From: an uncultured Eubacteriales bacterium
GTDB lineage: Bacteria; Bacillota; Clostridia; Christensenellales; CAG-138
Reading direction: 5' to 3'
NCBI GenBank assembly: GCA_900318765.1
Contig: ONLX01000105.1
Location: forward strand, 1-57,416
DNA: 57,416 nt
A program made the translations under genes and the position numbers. Of this stretch, positions 26,943-34,566 are shown in pieces. The notes under the pieces were generated by a model that was given only the letters and a program-made list of their open reading frames with translations, made no database searches and was not told the origin of the DNA. Numbering within the stretch: position 1 is the stretch's first letter; the number at the start of each line of letters is the position of its first letter.

Positions 26943-27641
26943 ATGATCTGGAATTCATGGAACATTGCGGTAATCTTGCTTGTAGCGGTGTCCGGCTACT
27001 TGCTCGGCAATATTCAGTTTTCACTGATCGTCAGCAAACTTGCGTTTCGTGAGGATATCCGGAAGTTCGGAAGCGGAAACGCCGGAACGACCAATATGAC
27101 AAGGGTATTCGGCAAGCAGTACGGATTGATCACGTTTCTCGGCGATGCAGGCAAAGCGGTCGCTGCTTTTTTCCTCGGAAGACTGCTTGGCGGATGGCTC
27201 GGCTTGCATGCAAACGATGCTGCGCTTGCGGTTTCTATCGGAGGATGTCTGTGCGGCGCTGCTGCTGCATACGGTCATTGTTTTCCGGTTTTCTTTCGCT
27301 TCAAAGGCGGTAAAGCAGCCGCGTGCAGCTTTGCTTTGATGTGGTGCTTCTGTTGGCAGGCAGCATTGGCAACGACGATTCTGATCATCGTGATCTTTCT
27401 CATAACCAAGCGCGTTTCGGTGATGTCCATCTCGGGAGCAATTTTGTTTGCGTTGTTTGTGGCTGCATCCTATTTTCTCGGATGGATTCCGCTCTATATC
27501 ATCTGGTACTCGCTTGCGATCGCCCTGCTTGTGCTTGTTCGGCACCATGCGAACATGAAACGGCTGCTTCACGGTGAGGAAGCCAAACTGGATTTGAGCG
27601 GGAAACCGATGTACGAAAAAGAAAACGAATCCAATTCATAG
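26943..27641 (+). CDS. plsY: Glycerol-3-phosphate acyltransferase PlsY
   Basis: 232 residues, slightly longer than the usual 200. There are five hydrophobic helices and the three PlsY motifs: GSGNAGTTNMTRVFG after the first helix, HCFPVFFRFKGGKAAA in the centre, and RHHANMKRLLHGEE at the end. It acylates glycerol-3-phosphate from acyl-phosphate at the membrane, the first step of phospholipid synthesis. The AGGAGG at 26924-26929 is 13 bases from ATG 26943, longer than normal. No better start is visible. Confidence 0.94.
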   Translation: MIWNSWNIAVILLVAVSGYLLGNIQFSLIVSKLAFREDIRKFGSGNAGTTNMTRVFGKQYGLITFLGDAGKAVAAFFLGRLLGGWLGLHANDAALAVSIGGCLCGAAAAYGHCFPVFFRFKGGKAAACSFALMWCFCWQAALATTILIIVIFLITKRVSVMSISGAILFALFVAASYFLGWIPLYIIWYSLAIALLVLVRHHANMKRLLHGEEAKLDLSGKPMYEKENESNS

Positions 27642-27647
27642 CAAAAG

Positions 27648-27671
27648 AAAGTCCCTGATCGGGACTTTTTG
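27648..27671. terminator. Bidirectional terminator between plsY and sigF
   Basis: AAAGTCCC (27648-27655), loop TGATC, GGGACTTT (27661-27668). T-rich on the plus side (TTTTTG) and A-rich before the stem (GCAAAAGAAA), which gives a U-run for the minus strand. It serves two converging operons. Confidence 0.88.
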
Positions 27672-27672
27672 T

Positions 27673-28374
27673 TTACCGATCCGATGTTGCTCTAAGCTTC
27701 ATCAGAATCTTCTTTTCCAAGCGACTTACCTGAACCTGCGAGATTCCGAGCCGCGCTCCGGTCTCGCTTTGTGTCTTTTCTTCGAAAAAGCGCATTCGGA
27801 TCAATTGCTGCTCTCGGGGCGTAAGAAGTCGAAGGAGCGATTCAATGACCAGGCGATTGTCGGCATCGACTTCCTTGCTTTCAGCCGGAATCGAAACGCC
27901 GAACGGATCTCCGGTGATCGGATCGGGTTCATCCAATGATCTTGGGCTTGTTCCGGATGCAAGCGCGGCGGCGATATCGGCTTCTTCCGCATGAAGCTGC
28001 TGCGCAAGCTCCTTTATCGTGCTTTCCGGTCGGAGTTGCTGAAACTTTCGAATCTCCGCGGCCAGCTCTTTGATGGAGCGAGAGAAGCGAATGATCCCGT
28101 CGTCACGCAAAAACCGCTTGATTTCACCTGCAATCATCGGAACCGCGTACGTCGAAAAGCATACATGGAATTGTTCGTCAAATCTTCGGATCGCTTTTAA
28201 AAGCCCGATTGCGCCGAGCTGATTCAGATCCTCCGTTTCAATTCCGCGTCCTTGGTAACGTTTTGCAATTGCGTAAACAAGTGGCATGTTGGCGCGGATC
28301 AGCTGCTGTTCGGCATCGGCATCTCCGCTTTTTGCCGCACGGAGCAGACTTGTAAAGGTAAGATCATTCGCCAT
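27673..28374 (-). CDS. sigF: RNA polymerase sporulation sigma factor SigF
   Basis: 233 residues. Region 2 includes NMPLVYAIAKRYQGRGIETEDLNQLGAIGLLKAIRRFD and FSTYAVPMIAGEIKRFLRDDG. The region 4 helix-turn-helix ends with SETGARLGISQVQVSRLEKKILMKL. Sequence alone could suit SigF or SigG. The upstream spoIIAA and spoIIAB genes identify it as sigma-F (spoIIAC), the first forespore-specific sigma. The start overlaps spoIIAB by 11 bases. Confidence 0.95.
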   Translation of the reverse strand: MANDLTFTSLLRAAKSGDADAEQQLIRANMPLVYAIAKRYQGRGIETEDLNQLGAIGLLKAIRRFDEQFHVCFSTYAVPMIAGEIKRFLRDDGIIRFSRSIKELAAEIRKFQQLRPESTIKELAQQLHAEEADIAAALASGTSPRSLDEPDPITGDPFGVSIPAESKEVDADNRLVIESLLRLLTPREQQLIRMRFFEEKTQSETGARLGISQVQVSRLEKKILMKLRATSDR

Positions 28375-28792
28375 GGCTGATCCGCTTTCCCATTGTAACG
28401 GTTGTCCCTTCTCCGGGAGCGGATGTGACGGTTACCTGATCCATAAACGCTTCCATCACGGCAAATCCCATTCCGGAGCGTTCCAACTCGGGCTTTGAAG
28501 TATAAAACGGCTTTCTTGCAAGATCGATATCCGGGATTCCGCAACCGTCGTCCCGAACAATAATCTTCAGAAGATTGCCTTCGATGATGCACCGCATCTT
28601 CACAAATTGTGAAGAATCCTGTTCATATCCGTGAATGATCGCGTTGGTCACAGCCTCCGAGACTGCGGTGCGCAGATCGGATAACTGCTCGATCGTCGGG
28701 TTCAGCTGAGAGGCAAACGCGGCAACGACAGCACGCGCAAACGTTTCATTCTGCGTGAGGGCGGGGAAGATGATTTCTGCCTGATTGTTCAT
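28364..28792 (-). CDS. spoIIAB: Anti-sigma F factor / serine kinase SpoIIAB
   Basis: 142 residues, GHKL-type kinase. The N box SEAVTNAIIHGYEQD, G1 box VRDDGCGIPD and a G2-like ERSGMGFAVMEAFMDQV are visible. It binds sigma-F and also phosphorylates SpoIIAA. A GGAGG lies seven to eleven bases before ATG 28792 (minus strand), eleven bases after spoIIAA. Gene order AA-AB-AC is the canonical spoIIA order. Confidence 0.97.
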   Translation of the reverse strand: MNNQAEIIFPALTQNETFARAVVAAFASQLNPTIEQLSDLRTAVSEAVTNAIIHGYEQDSSQFVKMRCIIEGNLLKIIVRDDGCGIPDIDLARKPFYTSKPELERSGMGFAVMEAFMDQVTVTSAPGEGTTVTMGKRISHGE

Positions 28793-28803
28793 ATGGTTTC
28801 CTC

Positions 28804-29109
28804 CTACTTCCGTTCAACAAGCGTGTAGATACCCGACATTTTAAAAATGCGGTCGATCGAAGCGGAGACTCCGGTGACAATGACCTTTCCGCCGCGCATA
28901 TGTATCTTTTTATAGCGCCCAAGAACGACGCCGAGACCCGCGCTGTCCATGAATGTCACTCCGGACAGGTCCAGAGTGAGCTCTCTTACTGTGATATCGT
29001 GAATCAAAGTATCGAGCATAATGCGAACTTTCTCTGCGCTGTGTTGATCCAGTTCGCCGACAAGTGCCGCATACAGTTTTGATCCGCGCTTTTGTGCGTT
29101 GATTTCCAT
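28804..29109 (-). CDS. spoIIAA: Anti-anti-sigma F factor SpoIIAA
   Basis: 101 residues of STAS fold. The segment LDLSGVTFMDSAGLGVVLGRYK carries the phosphorylatable serine, S56 in MDSAGLG. When unphosphorylated it displaces sigma-F from SpoIIAB. A SpoIIE phosphatase would be needed and is not in this window. First gene of the operon. GGGAGG lies upstream of the ATG on the minus strand. Confidence 0.96.
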   Translation of the reverse strand: MEINAQKRGSKLYAALVGELDQHSAEKVRIMLDTLIHDITVRELTLDLSGVTFMDSAGLGVVLGRYKKIHMRGGKVIVTGVSASIDRIFKMSGIYTLVERK

Positions 29110-29141
29110 ACTTGCCTCCCATCAATCGGTTTCTTTATTAC

Positions 29142-29169
29142 ATTCTTTTTTTCCAAAATAGTTCCCTTT
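29142..29169 (-). promoter_or_regulatory. Possible sigma-H-type promoter of the spoIIA operon
   Basis: On the minus strand AAAGGGAAC (complement of 29161-29169), 12 bases, then AAAGAAT (complement of 29142-29148). The -10 fits the sigma-H RNNGAAT consensus. The -35 deviates from RNAGGAWWW at two positions. In B. subtilis spoIIA is under sigma-H and Spo0A control. No clear sigma-A promoter competes here. Confidence 0.5.
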
Positions 29170-29226
29170 GCCGAATTTGCGCGACCTTTTCGGAATAGGA
29201 ACGATGTTTGTCACGTATGCTGAACC

Positions 29227-30171
29227 ATGAAAGTTGTTCGAATTGTTCTGTGTATTCTTCTTCTATCTGCCCTGCTGATCGCTCCGCCATTCCTTTCGGA
29301 CATGGCGAGGAAGGATTTTTTTGCCGAGAAACGAAAGCTCCCGATTCCGGAGTTTTCGGGGACTGTCACGTTGTATCATATCGTATCCGACCGCACATAT
29401 GCCGGGAGCCTGACAAGCTGGCTTGAATCCAATGCAAAGCTGTATGAGAAGAAACATAAAGGAACCCATATTATAATTGAGGGAATGACAGAGCCCTATT
29501 ATCTCGAACGGATTCAATACGGCAGGGTTCCGGACGCATATTCGTTTTTCAGCGGTATTTTGGAGGAAGACCTTCTGCAGCCATTTGAGACGGAGCAGAT
29601 TTCCCTGAAAACTGGCCTGAACGATTTAGAAAACGCAGTGCCATACTGTTATTCCGGATATTGTGCAATCGAAAGCAACAGCAATGACGCACCGCTTCCG
29701 GAGGGGGATCCGATTGCAACCGTTTTGATGAATTCAAATGCGCAGGGTGTGATTACGGACTTTCGTTCCGCAGGGGACTGTTTGCGAAGGGAAACATACG
29801 GGTCTTCCTATTCTGTGAGCAGTTGCGGCAACTTTACGGATCAGGTCTGCTGGCTCGGGATCGATCGAAGGACCGATGAAGAGAAAGCACATGTACTTGC
29901 GGACTTCTTTGCTTTTTTGCGCGCACCGTTGCAGCAACAGACGCTTTCTCATCTTGGCGCGTTTTCCGTACTTCAATCGGTGACGGATACCGCGCCGCTA
30001 AGGGAATGGAAAGAGATTTATACCGGATATCAGACCGTGACAACGGTCGATCCGTTCCAATTGGCTCGGAATCGGGGCGCGCTTACGGCAGATGCCGAAA
30101 AAGCCCAAGGCGGGGATACGGAGGCATGGATTCGGTTTCAAAGCCGAATCGAACAAATTCTATGCAAATAG
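29227..30171 (+). CDS. Exported protein resembling extracellular solute-binding proteins
   Basis: 314 residues. The N-terminal signal/anchor (VVRIVLCILLLSALLIAPPFL) lacks a lipobox cysteine. The following GTVTLYHIVSD, YEKKHKGTHIIIEGM and FADFFAFLRAP-like stretches follow the alternation seen in family 1 solute-binding proteins, but similarity is faint and no permease or ATPase gene is adjacent. It is divergent from spoIIA with 117 bases between. No Shine-Dalgarno precedes the ATG; a TATGCT lies five bases before it, without a recognisable sigma-A -35. A weak GAATA-18-TATGCTG arrangement recalls forespore promoters. Function unknown. Confidence 0.7.
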   Translation: MKVVRIVLCILLLSALLIAPPFLSDMARKDFFAEKRKLPIPEFSGTVTLYHIVSDRTYAGSLTSWLESNAKLYEKKHKGTHIIIEGMTEPYYLERIQYGRVPDAYSFFSGILEEDLLQPFETEQISLKTGLNDLENAVPYCYSGYCAIESNSNDAPLPEGDPIATVLMNSNAQGVITDFRSAGDCLRRETYGSSYSVSSCGNFTDQVCWLGIDRRTDEEKAHVLADFFAFLRAPLQQQTLSHLGAFSVLQSVTDTAPLREWKEIYTGYQTVTTVDPFQLARNRGALTADAEKAQGGDTEAWIRFQSRIEQILCK

Positions 30172-30173
30172 AC

Positions 30174-30202
30174 TTGTCTCCAACCGGATTCTTTGGTATA
30201 CT
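30174..30202 (+). promoter_or_regulatory. Promoter of the murB operon, leaderless geometry
   Basis: TTGTCT at 30174-30179, 17 bases, TATACT at 30197-30202. Six bases then GTG 30209, so the predicted transcript starts at or next to the start codon. It begins three bases after the stop of the preceding gene. Confidence 0.8.
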
Positions 30203-30208
30203 GATAGC

Positions 30209-31123
30209 GTGAATACCTATATGAAAACGATAACAGAACAACTGAATCGCTTTGACATCCGGCAGAACGTCCCGCTTTCGGAACTGACCAGTTTTCGAAT
30301 CGGCGGAGATGCGGCGTTTGTATGGCAAGTCGATGATTACGTGCATCTTTCGGAGATCATCACACTGTGCAGGGATATGCAGCTTCGGTATGTGCTCCTC
30401 GGTAAAGGAACGAATGTGCTCGCAGAAGATGCCGGATATCCGGGATTGGTCATTCGCTTTGACCGTCCGCTGCATTCCCCCGTTTATGACGGCTGCACGA
30501 TCCGCGCCTGTGCAGGGATGTCCTTGACGCAGCTTGCAAAGGAAACGGTTGCAAATGGTTTGCAGGGTATGGAGTGCCTGTCCGGAATCCCCGGTACCGT
30601 CGGCGGCGCGTGCGCCATGAATGCAGGGGCATACGGGGCGGAAATCCGTCAGATTCTGCAGCGCGTGCGCGTGCTCAGGGATGGACAGGATCAATGGGTG
30701 GATGTCAAACCCGAAATGCTCGGATACCGAACCAGCGTGTTTTCTTTCCCGAACTGTATTGTTCTGGAAGCGGAGCTTCGGCTTTTGCCGGATGATGGCG
30801 GGGCCTTGGATCGGATGAAGGACTGTACTCAAAAACGCAAGGAGAAGCAGCCGCTGGAATACCCGTCTGCAGGCAGCGTATTTAAACGGCCGACGGGCTA
30901 TTTTGCCGGAGCGCTGATTCAGGAAAGCGGCTGTAAAGGGTTAACGGTCGGCGGCGCGCAAGTTTCGGAAAAACATGCCGGCTTTATTGTCAACCGGGGA
31001 GGAGCAACCGAACAAGATGTGTCGGAATTGATCGCAGTGGTTCAGGCACGCGTGCGCGAACACACCGGGGTTTCTCTCGAATGTGAAATCAAGAGATTGG
31101 GGGATCTGCAATGTATCTACTGA
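30209..31123 (+). CDS. murB: UDP-N-acetylenolpyruvoylglucosamine reductase
   Basis: 304 residues if translation begins at GTG 30209. ATG 30221, four codons later, is the alternative. Neither has a Shine-Dalgarno, and GTG coincides with the predicted 5' end of the mRNA. FAD-binding segments SFRIGGDAAFVW, LLGKGTNVLAEDAGYPGLVI and GIPGTVGGACAMNAGAYGAEI are present. The catalytic serine lies in YPSAGSVFKRP, and VSEKHAGFIVN is near the end. It makes UDP-MurNAc from the enolpyruvyl precursor in peptidoglycan synthesis. The end overlaps rapZ by 13 bases. Confidence 0.95.
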   Translation: MNTYMKTITEQLNRFDIRQNVPLSELTSFRIGGDAAFVWQVDDYVHLSEIITLCRDMQLRYVLLGKGTNVLAEDAGYPGLVIRFDRPLHSPVYDGCTIRACAGMSLTQLAKETVANGLQGMECLSGIPGTVGGACAMNAGAYGAEIRQILQRVRVLRDGQDQWVDVKPEMLGYRTSVFSFPNCIVLEAELRLLPDDGGALDRMKDCTQKRKEKQPLEYPSAGSVFKRPTGYFAGALIQESGCKGLTVGGAQVSEKHAGFIVNRGGATEQDVSELIAVVQARVREHTGVSLECEIKRLGDLQCIY

Positions 31124-32001
31124 TTGTTACCGGCATGAGCGGAGCGGGGAAGTCCCTTGCACTGAAAAGTGCGGAGGAGTTGGGTTTTTTCTGCGTGGAT
31201 AATCTGCCGTCTCCGATGTTATCGGAGTTTGTACAGATGTGTGAAAACGCAGTTCCCAAGGTTGAGAAGGCTGCCGTCACGATCGATTCCCGCGAAAGTC
31301 TGCTTTCCAGAAATTCCCGTTCGGTCGCGGAGGAAATCCGCAAGCTTTCGATTCCGCATGACGTTCTTTTTTTGGATGCCCGCAAGGACGTGCTGCGGCG
31401 CAGATACAACGAGACACGTCGCCGCCATCCGCTCGGTGTAGCGGGGGAAGCGGAGTCCGGCGTGGAATCGGAACACAAGTACCTCGGCGAACTGCGCGAT
31501 CTTGCAACACGCGTGATCGATACGAGCGATATTCCGGCGAGGAAATTTCCCCTGCTAATGGAAAAGATTCTTCCGGAATTTTCCAAGAATGAGATGTCTT
31601 TGATCGTTTCGAGCTTTGGCTACAAACGCGGTGTTCCGATCGATGCGGATTTTGTTATTGACATGCGCTTTGCGGACAATCCGTTTTATTATGAAGCGCT
31701 TCGTCCGCTCTCGGGCCTGGACCGGGAAGTGTTTGACTTTGTGATGGATCAACCTTTTGTGGTGGAATATCTCGACGATTTGCAGAAGAATATCCTGCAC
31801 ATGATTCCGCTGTTTGAATCGCAGGACAAGCACATCTTGCGCGTCTGTTTCGGATGTACGGGCGGCCGTCATCGCTCCGTTGCTGCAGCGGAAGCATTTG
31901 CAGATCGGATGCGCAAGGCGGGACAGGCCGTTCGTATCTTCCATCGGGATTTGGTGAGAGAAGAGGAAGATATTTTATCACGGTTTGAAAAAGAGTCATG
32001 A
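31111..32001 (+). CDS. rapZ: RNase adapter protein RapZ / nucleotide-binding YvcJ
   Basis: 296 residues. The Walker A GMSGAGKS is at residues 8-15, FFCVDNLP follows, and LDARKDVLRRRYNETRRRHPL is conserved. The C-terminal domain has FGCTGGRHRSVAAAEAF. In enterobacteria RapZ controls glucosamine-6-phosphate synthase through small RNAs. The Bacillus homologue YvcJ affects competence, and its target is unclear. The murB-rapZ-whiA linkage is typical for Clostridia. The stop overlaps whiA by ATGA. Confidence 0.95.
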   Translation: MYLLIVTGMSGAGKSLALKSAEELGFFCVDNLPSPMLSEFVQMCENAVPKVEKAAVTIDSRESLLSRNSRSVAEEIRKLSIPHDVLFLDARKDVLRRRYNETRRRHPLGVAGEAESGVESEHKYLGELRDLATRVIDTSDIPARKFPLLMEKILPEFSKNEMSLIVSSFGYKRGVPIDADFVIDMRFADNPFYYEALRPLSGLDREVFDFVMDQPFVVEYLDDLQKNILHMIPLFESQDKHILRVCFGCTGGRHRSVAAAEAFADRMRKAGQAVRIFHRDLVREEEDILSRFEKES

Positions 32002-32927
32002 GTTTTGCAGAGAAATGTCGTGAAGAGTTGACGCGGATCCGCCTGCATGATGAAGCGGAGCGAACGGCGCAGCTGTGCGGTTTGACGATGACTGCCGGTG
32101 GGATCCGGCTGTTTCCGAAGCCTTCCGTTTTTTATCAGACGGAGAGTCTTACCGTAGCCAAACATATTGCAGCGTTGGCGTCGGCGGACCATCAGTTGGA
32201 AACCCTGATTGAACGGAAGGAGCGCGAATCGCGTAGGCGTCCGATCTATTCCGTGAAATTCGGCGGAAAGGACTCGGAGCCATACCTGTATAAAACGGGT
32301 GCGCTCGCTTACGATTCCGAGGGGGTTCATGTCTTATCGACGGTTCCGAACGTCGTATTTGCTTCGGAGGAAACAAAACGTGCTTTTCTGCGCGGCTGCT
32401 TTCTCGGCGGCGGCACCGTTGTCGATCCGAAACGGAGCTACCATCTGGAATTGCTTTGCAAATCCGATACGGTTCAGGAGGCAATTGTTTCCGCAATTGA
32501 AGGATTCGGCTTGCATCCGCGCGTGACAAACCGTAAGGAACGAATCGTTGTCTATTTGAAAGAGGGAGACGATGTTACCGGTTTTCTGGCGTTGATCGGC
32601 GCGAATACAGCCGCTCTGGCATTTGAAAATGTGCGCGTTGAGAAGGATATGCGGAACTATATCAATCGCACCAACAATTGTGAGACGGCGAATCTGGATA
32701 AACAAGTGATCGCATCGCTCAAACAACAGGCTGCGATTCGGACAATTCTTTCCAAAATGTCGCTGAAGGAGCTTTCTCCCGGGCTTCGGGAGGCAGCAGA
32801 GCTTCGCATGAATCATCCGGACGCAACGCTTGCGGAACTGGCTGAGATGGCGGGAATTCGCAAATCCGGAATGAACCATCGGCTGATGCGTCTTTTGGAA
32901 TTGGCAGAGGAATCGGAGAAGAATTGA
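31998..32927 (+). CDS. whiA: DNA-binding protein WhiA
   Basis: 309 residues. A degenerate LAGLIDADG homing-endonuclease-like fold occupies the N-terminal two thirds (FLRGCFLGGGTVVDPKRSYHLEL). A helix-turn-helix domain follows at the C-terminus (LREAAELRMNHPDATLAELAEMAGIRKSGMNHRLMRL). It regulates sporulation in Streptomyces and chromosome segregation or division in Bacillus. ATGA overlap with rapZ. Confidence 0.95.
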   Translation: MSFAEKCREELTRIRLHDEAERTAQLCGLTMTAGGIRLFPKPSVFYQTESLTVAKHIAALASADHQLETLIERKERESRRRPIYSVKFGGKDSEPYLYKTGALAYDSEGVHVLSTVPNVVFASEETKRAFLRGCFLGGGTVVDPKRSYHLELLCKSDTVQEAIVSAIEGFGLHPRVTNRKERIVVYLKEGDDVTGFLALIGANTAALAFENVRVEKDMRNYINRTNNCETANLDKQVIASLKQQAAIRTILSKMSLKELSPGLREAAELRMNHPDATLAELAEMAGIRKSGMNHRLMRLLELAEESEKN

Positions 32928-32929
32928 CC

Positions 32930-33679
32930 ATGCAATATCATTCATTTGCTCAGTACTATGATCGTATGATGCATGATGTGGATTACGAATCATGGATCGC
33001 GTATGTTGTTGATCTACTGAAGAAGAGTTCTGTGAAAACTGTTTTGGATGCAGCCTGCGGAACAGGGCGCATTACGATCGGCCTTGCGAAGCGCGGATTT
33101 TGGATCACGGGAAGCGATTGCAGCGAAGAAATGTTGATGGAGGCGCGTAAGAACGCGCTGGAAGCCGGATGCAAAAGCATTCCGTTCGTTTGTCGGAACA
33201 TGACCGAGCTTTGTGTCCATAAACCGGTCGATGCAGTCATCAGCACGTGTGACGGCGTCAATTATCTGACCGATCTTGATCAGGTACGGCAATTCTTTCG
33301 AAGCGCGAATCGATGCCTTCGCCCAAATGGACTGCTGTTGTTTGACATTTCTTCTTATCATAAACTCTCGGATACCATCGGTGAGAACACGTTCACCGAG
33401 GTGGAGGACGAGTATGCGTATATTTGGGAGAATATGTTCGATCCCGAATCGCAATTGCTGGAGATGAATCTCACGTTTTTTGTACGGGAGGGAATGCTGT
33501 TTCGACGGTTTTTTGAACAGCATCTGCAGCGGGCACATCGGATGGAAGAGCTTTGTACGCTGCTTGAACAGGAAGGCTTTGCGCTGATCGGCGCGTATGA
33601 GGCGTTCTCCGAAGAACGTGCATCGGAGGATACGGAACGGATTCAATTTGTCGTAAGAAAGATAGAGGATAGAGTATGA
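32930..33679 (+). CDS. Class I SAM-dependent methyltransferase, substrate unknown
   Basis: 249 residues with a Rossmann methyltransferase core: motif I LDAACGTGRITIGLAKRG followed by ITGSDCSEEML, and RPNGLLLFDISSYHKL downstream. The beginning FAQYYDRMMHDVDY is characteristic of a family common in Clostridia that is still uncharacterised. The start at ATG 32930 lies after GGAGAAG. A TTG at 32924 overlapping the whiA stop is an alternative adding two residues. The stop overlaps hslO. Confidence 0.85.
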   Translation: MQYHSFAQYYDRMMHDVDYESWIAYVVDLLKKSSVKTVLDAACGTGRITIGLAKRGFWITGSDCSEEMLMEARKNALEAGCKSIPFVCRNMTELCVHKPVDAVISTCDGVNYLTDLDQVRQFFRSANRCLRPNGLLLFDISSYHKLSDTIGENTFTEVEDEYAYIWENMFDPESQLLEMNLTFFVREGMLFRRFFEQHLQRAHRMEELCTLLEQEGFALIGAYEAFSEERASEDTERIQFVVRKIEDRV

Positions 33680-34563
33680 GTGACACGATTATCCGGGGAA
33701 TGCTGTGTGACCGTTCGATCCGGTTCACGGCGATTTGCGGAACGGAATTGGTAAAGGAAGCACAAAAGACACATACGCTCTCGCGTGTGGCGACTGCGGC
33801 GCTCGGCAGACAGCTTCTGATGACAAGCATGGCGGCGTCGGACTTGAAAAACCCGACCGATTCGTTGACGACTGTAATCGCCGGAAACGGTCCTGCCGGA
33901 AATCTGGTTTGCGTCGGGCGATACGGCGGATTGGTCAAGGGATACGCAACGAATCCGGAGGTCGAACTCCCTTTGCGGGAGGATGGCAAGCTGGATGTAG
34001 GAGGCTATGTCGGACATCAGGGAAAGTTGACCCTGATCCGAGATCTCGGAATGCGGGAACCGTATGTCGGCCTTTGCAACCTCGTTTCGGGAGAGATTGC
34101 CGAAGACTTTGCTCAGTATTTTACGGCGAGCGAACAGCAGCCTTCCTTGGTATACCTCGGCGTTCGGGAAAAGGCGGATATCGGAGAAGTGATCGGGGCG
34201 GGCGGAATTCTGATTCAGCCGATGCCCGGCTGCCCGGAAGAAGCGATTGCGCGTATTGAAAAACATGCGGCCGGTATTACGCGTCTGACGGAGTTGCTTT
34301 CCGAATCGCATTCGCTGCAGGAAGCTTTGGAAATGCTTTTATCCGATCTGCAGCTCGAACGCACGGAACAGCTGCAGCCTCAATATCTGTGCGACTGCAC
34401 GCGGGACCGCCTTGAACGGGCACTGCTTTCCATCGGAGAAGCGGAATTACAGGATATTTTGGAACACGAAGGGGAAGCGGAGCTGACCTGCCAATTCTGT
34501 TTGAAACGGTATCGGTTTGATCGGAACGATCTTGAAACGCTCCTACGTGCGGCCAAAGGGTAA
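33676..34563 (+). CDS. hslO: 33 kDa redox-regulated chaperone Hsp33
   Basis: 295 residues. The N-terminal chaperone domain has ALGRQLLMTSMAASDLKNPTDSLTTVIAGNGPAGNL. The C-terminal redox switch has CDC (YLCDCTRDR) and CQFC (LTCQFCLKRYRF), the zinc-binding CxC and CxxC pairs. Oxidation releases zinc and activates the holdase. Translationally coupled to the methyltransferase. Confidence 0.96.
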   Translation: MSDTIIRGMLCDRSIRFTAICGTELVKEAQKTHTLSRVATAALGRQLLMTSMAASDLKNPTDSLTTVIAGNGPAGNLVCVGRYGGLVKGYATNPEVELPLREDGKLDVGGYVGHQGKLTLIRDLGMREPYVGLCNLVSGEIAEDFAQYFTASEQQPSLVYLGVREKADIGEVIGAGGILIQPMPGCPEEAIARIEKHAAGITRLTELLSESHSLQEALEMLLSDLQLERTEQLQPQYLCDCTRDRLERALLSIGEAELQDILEHEGEAELTCQFCLKRYRFDRNDLETLLRAAKG

Positions 34564-34566
34564 TCT

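Noticed and set aside
25393..27024. A 543-codon open frame on the minus strand opposite the DUF512 gene, der and plsY.
   Set aside because: It lies entirely under genes with unmistakable motifs. The translation is rich in Arg, His and Cys without domains, as expected for an antisense shadow of this codon usage.
29193..29227. Treating TATGCT five bases before ATG 29227 as a fifth leaderless promoter.
   Set aside because: There is no sigma-A -35 at 16-18 bases, and the spacing is five instead of six. I list it only as a weak possibility in the orphan-protein finding.
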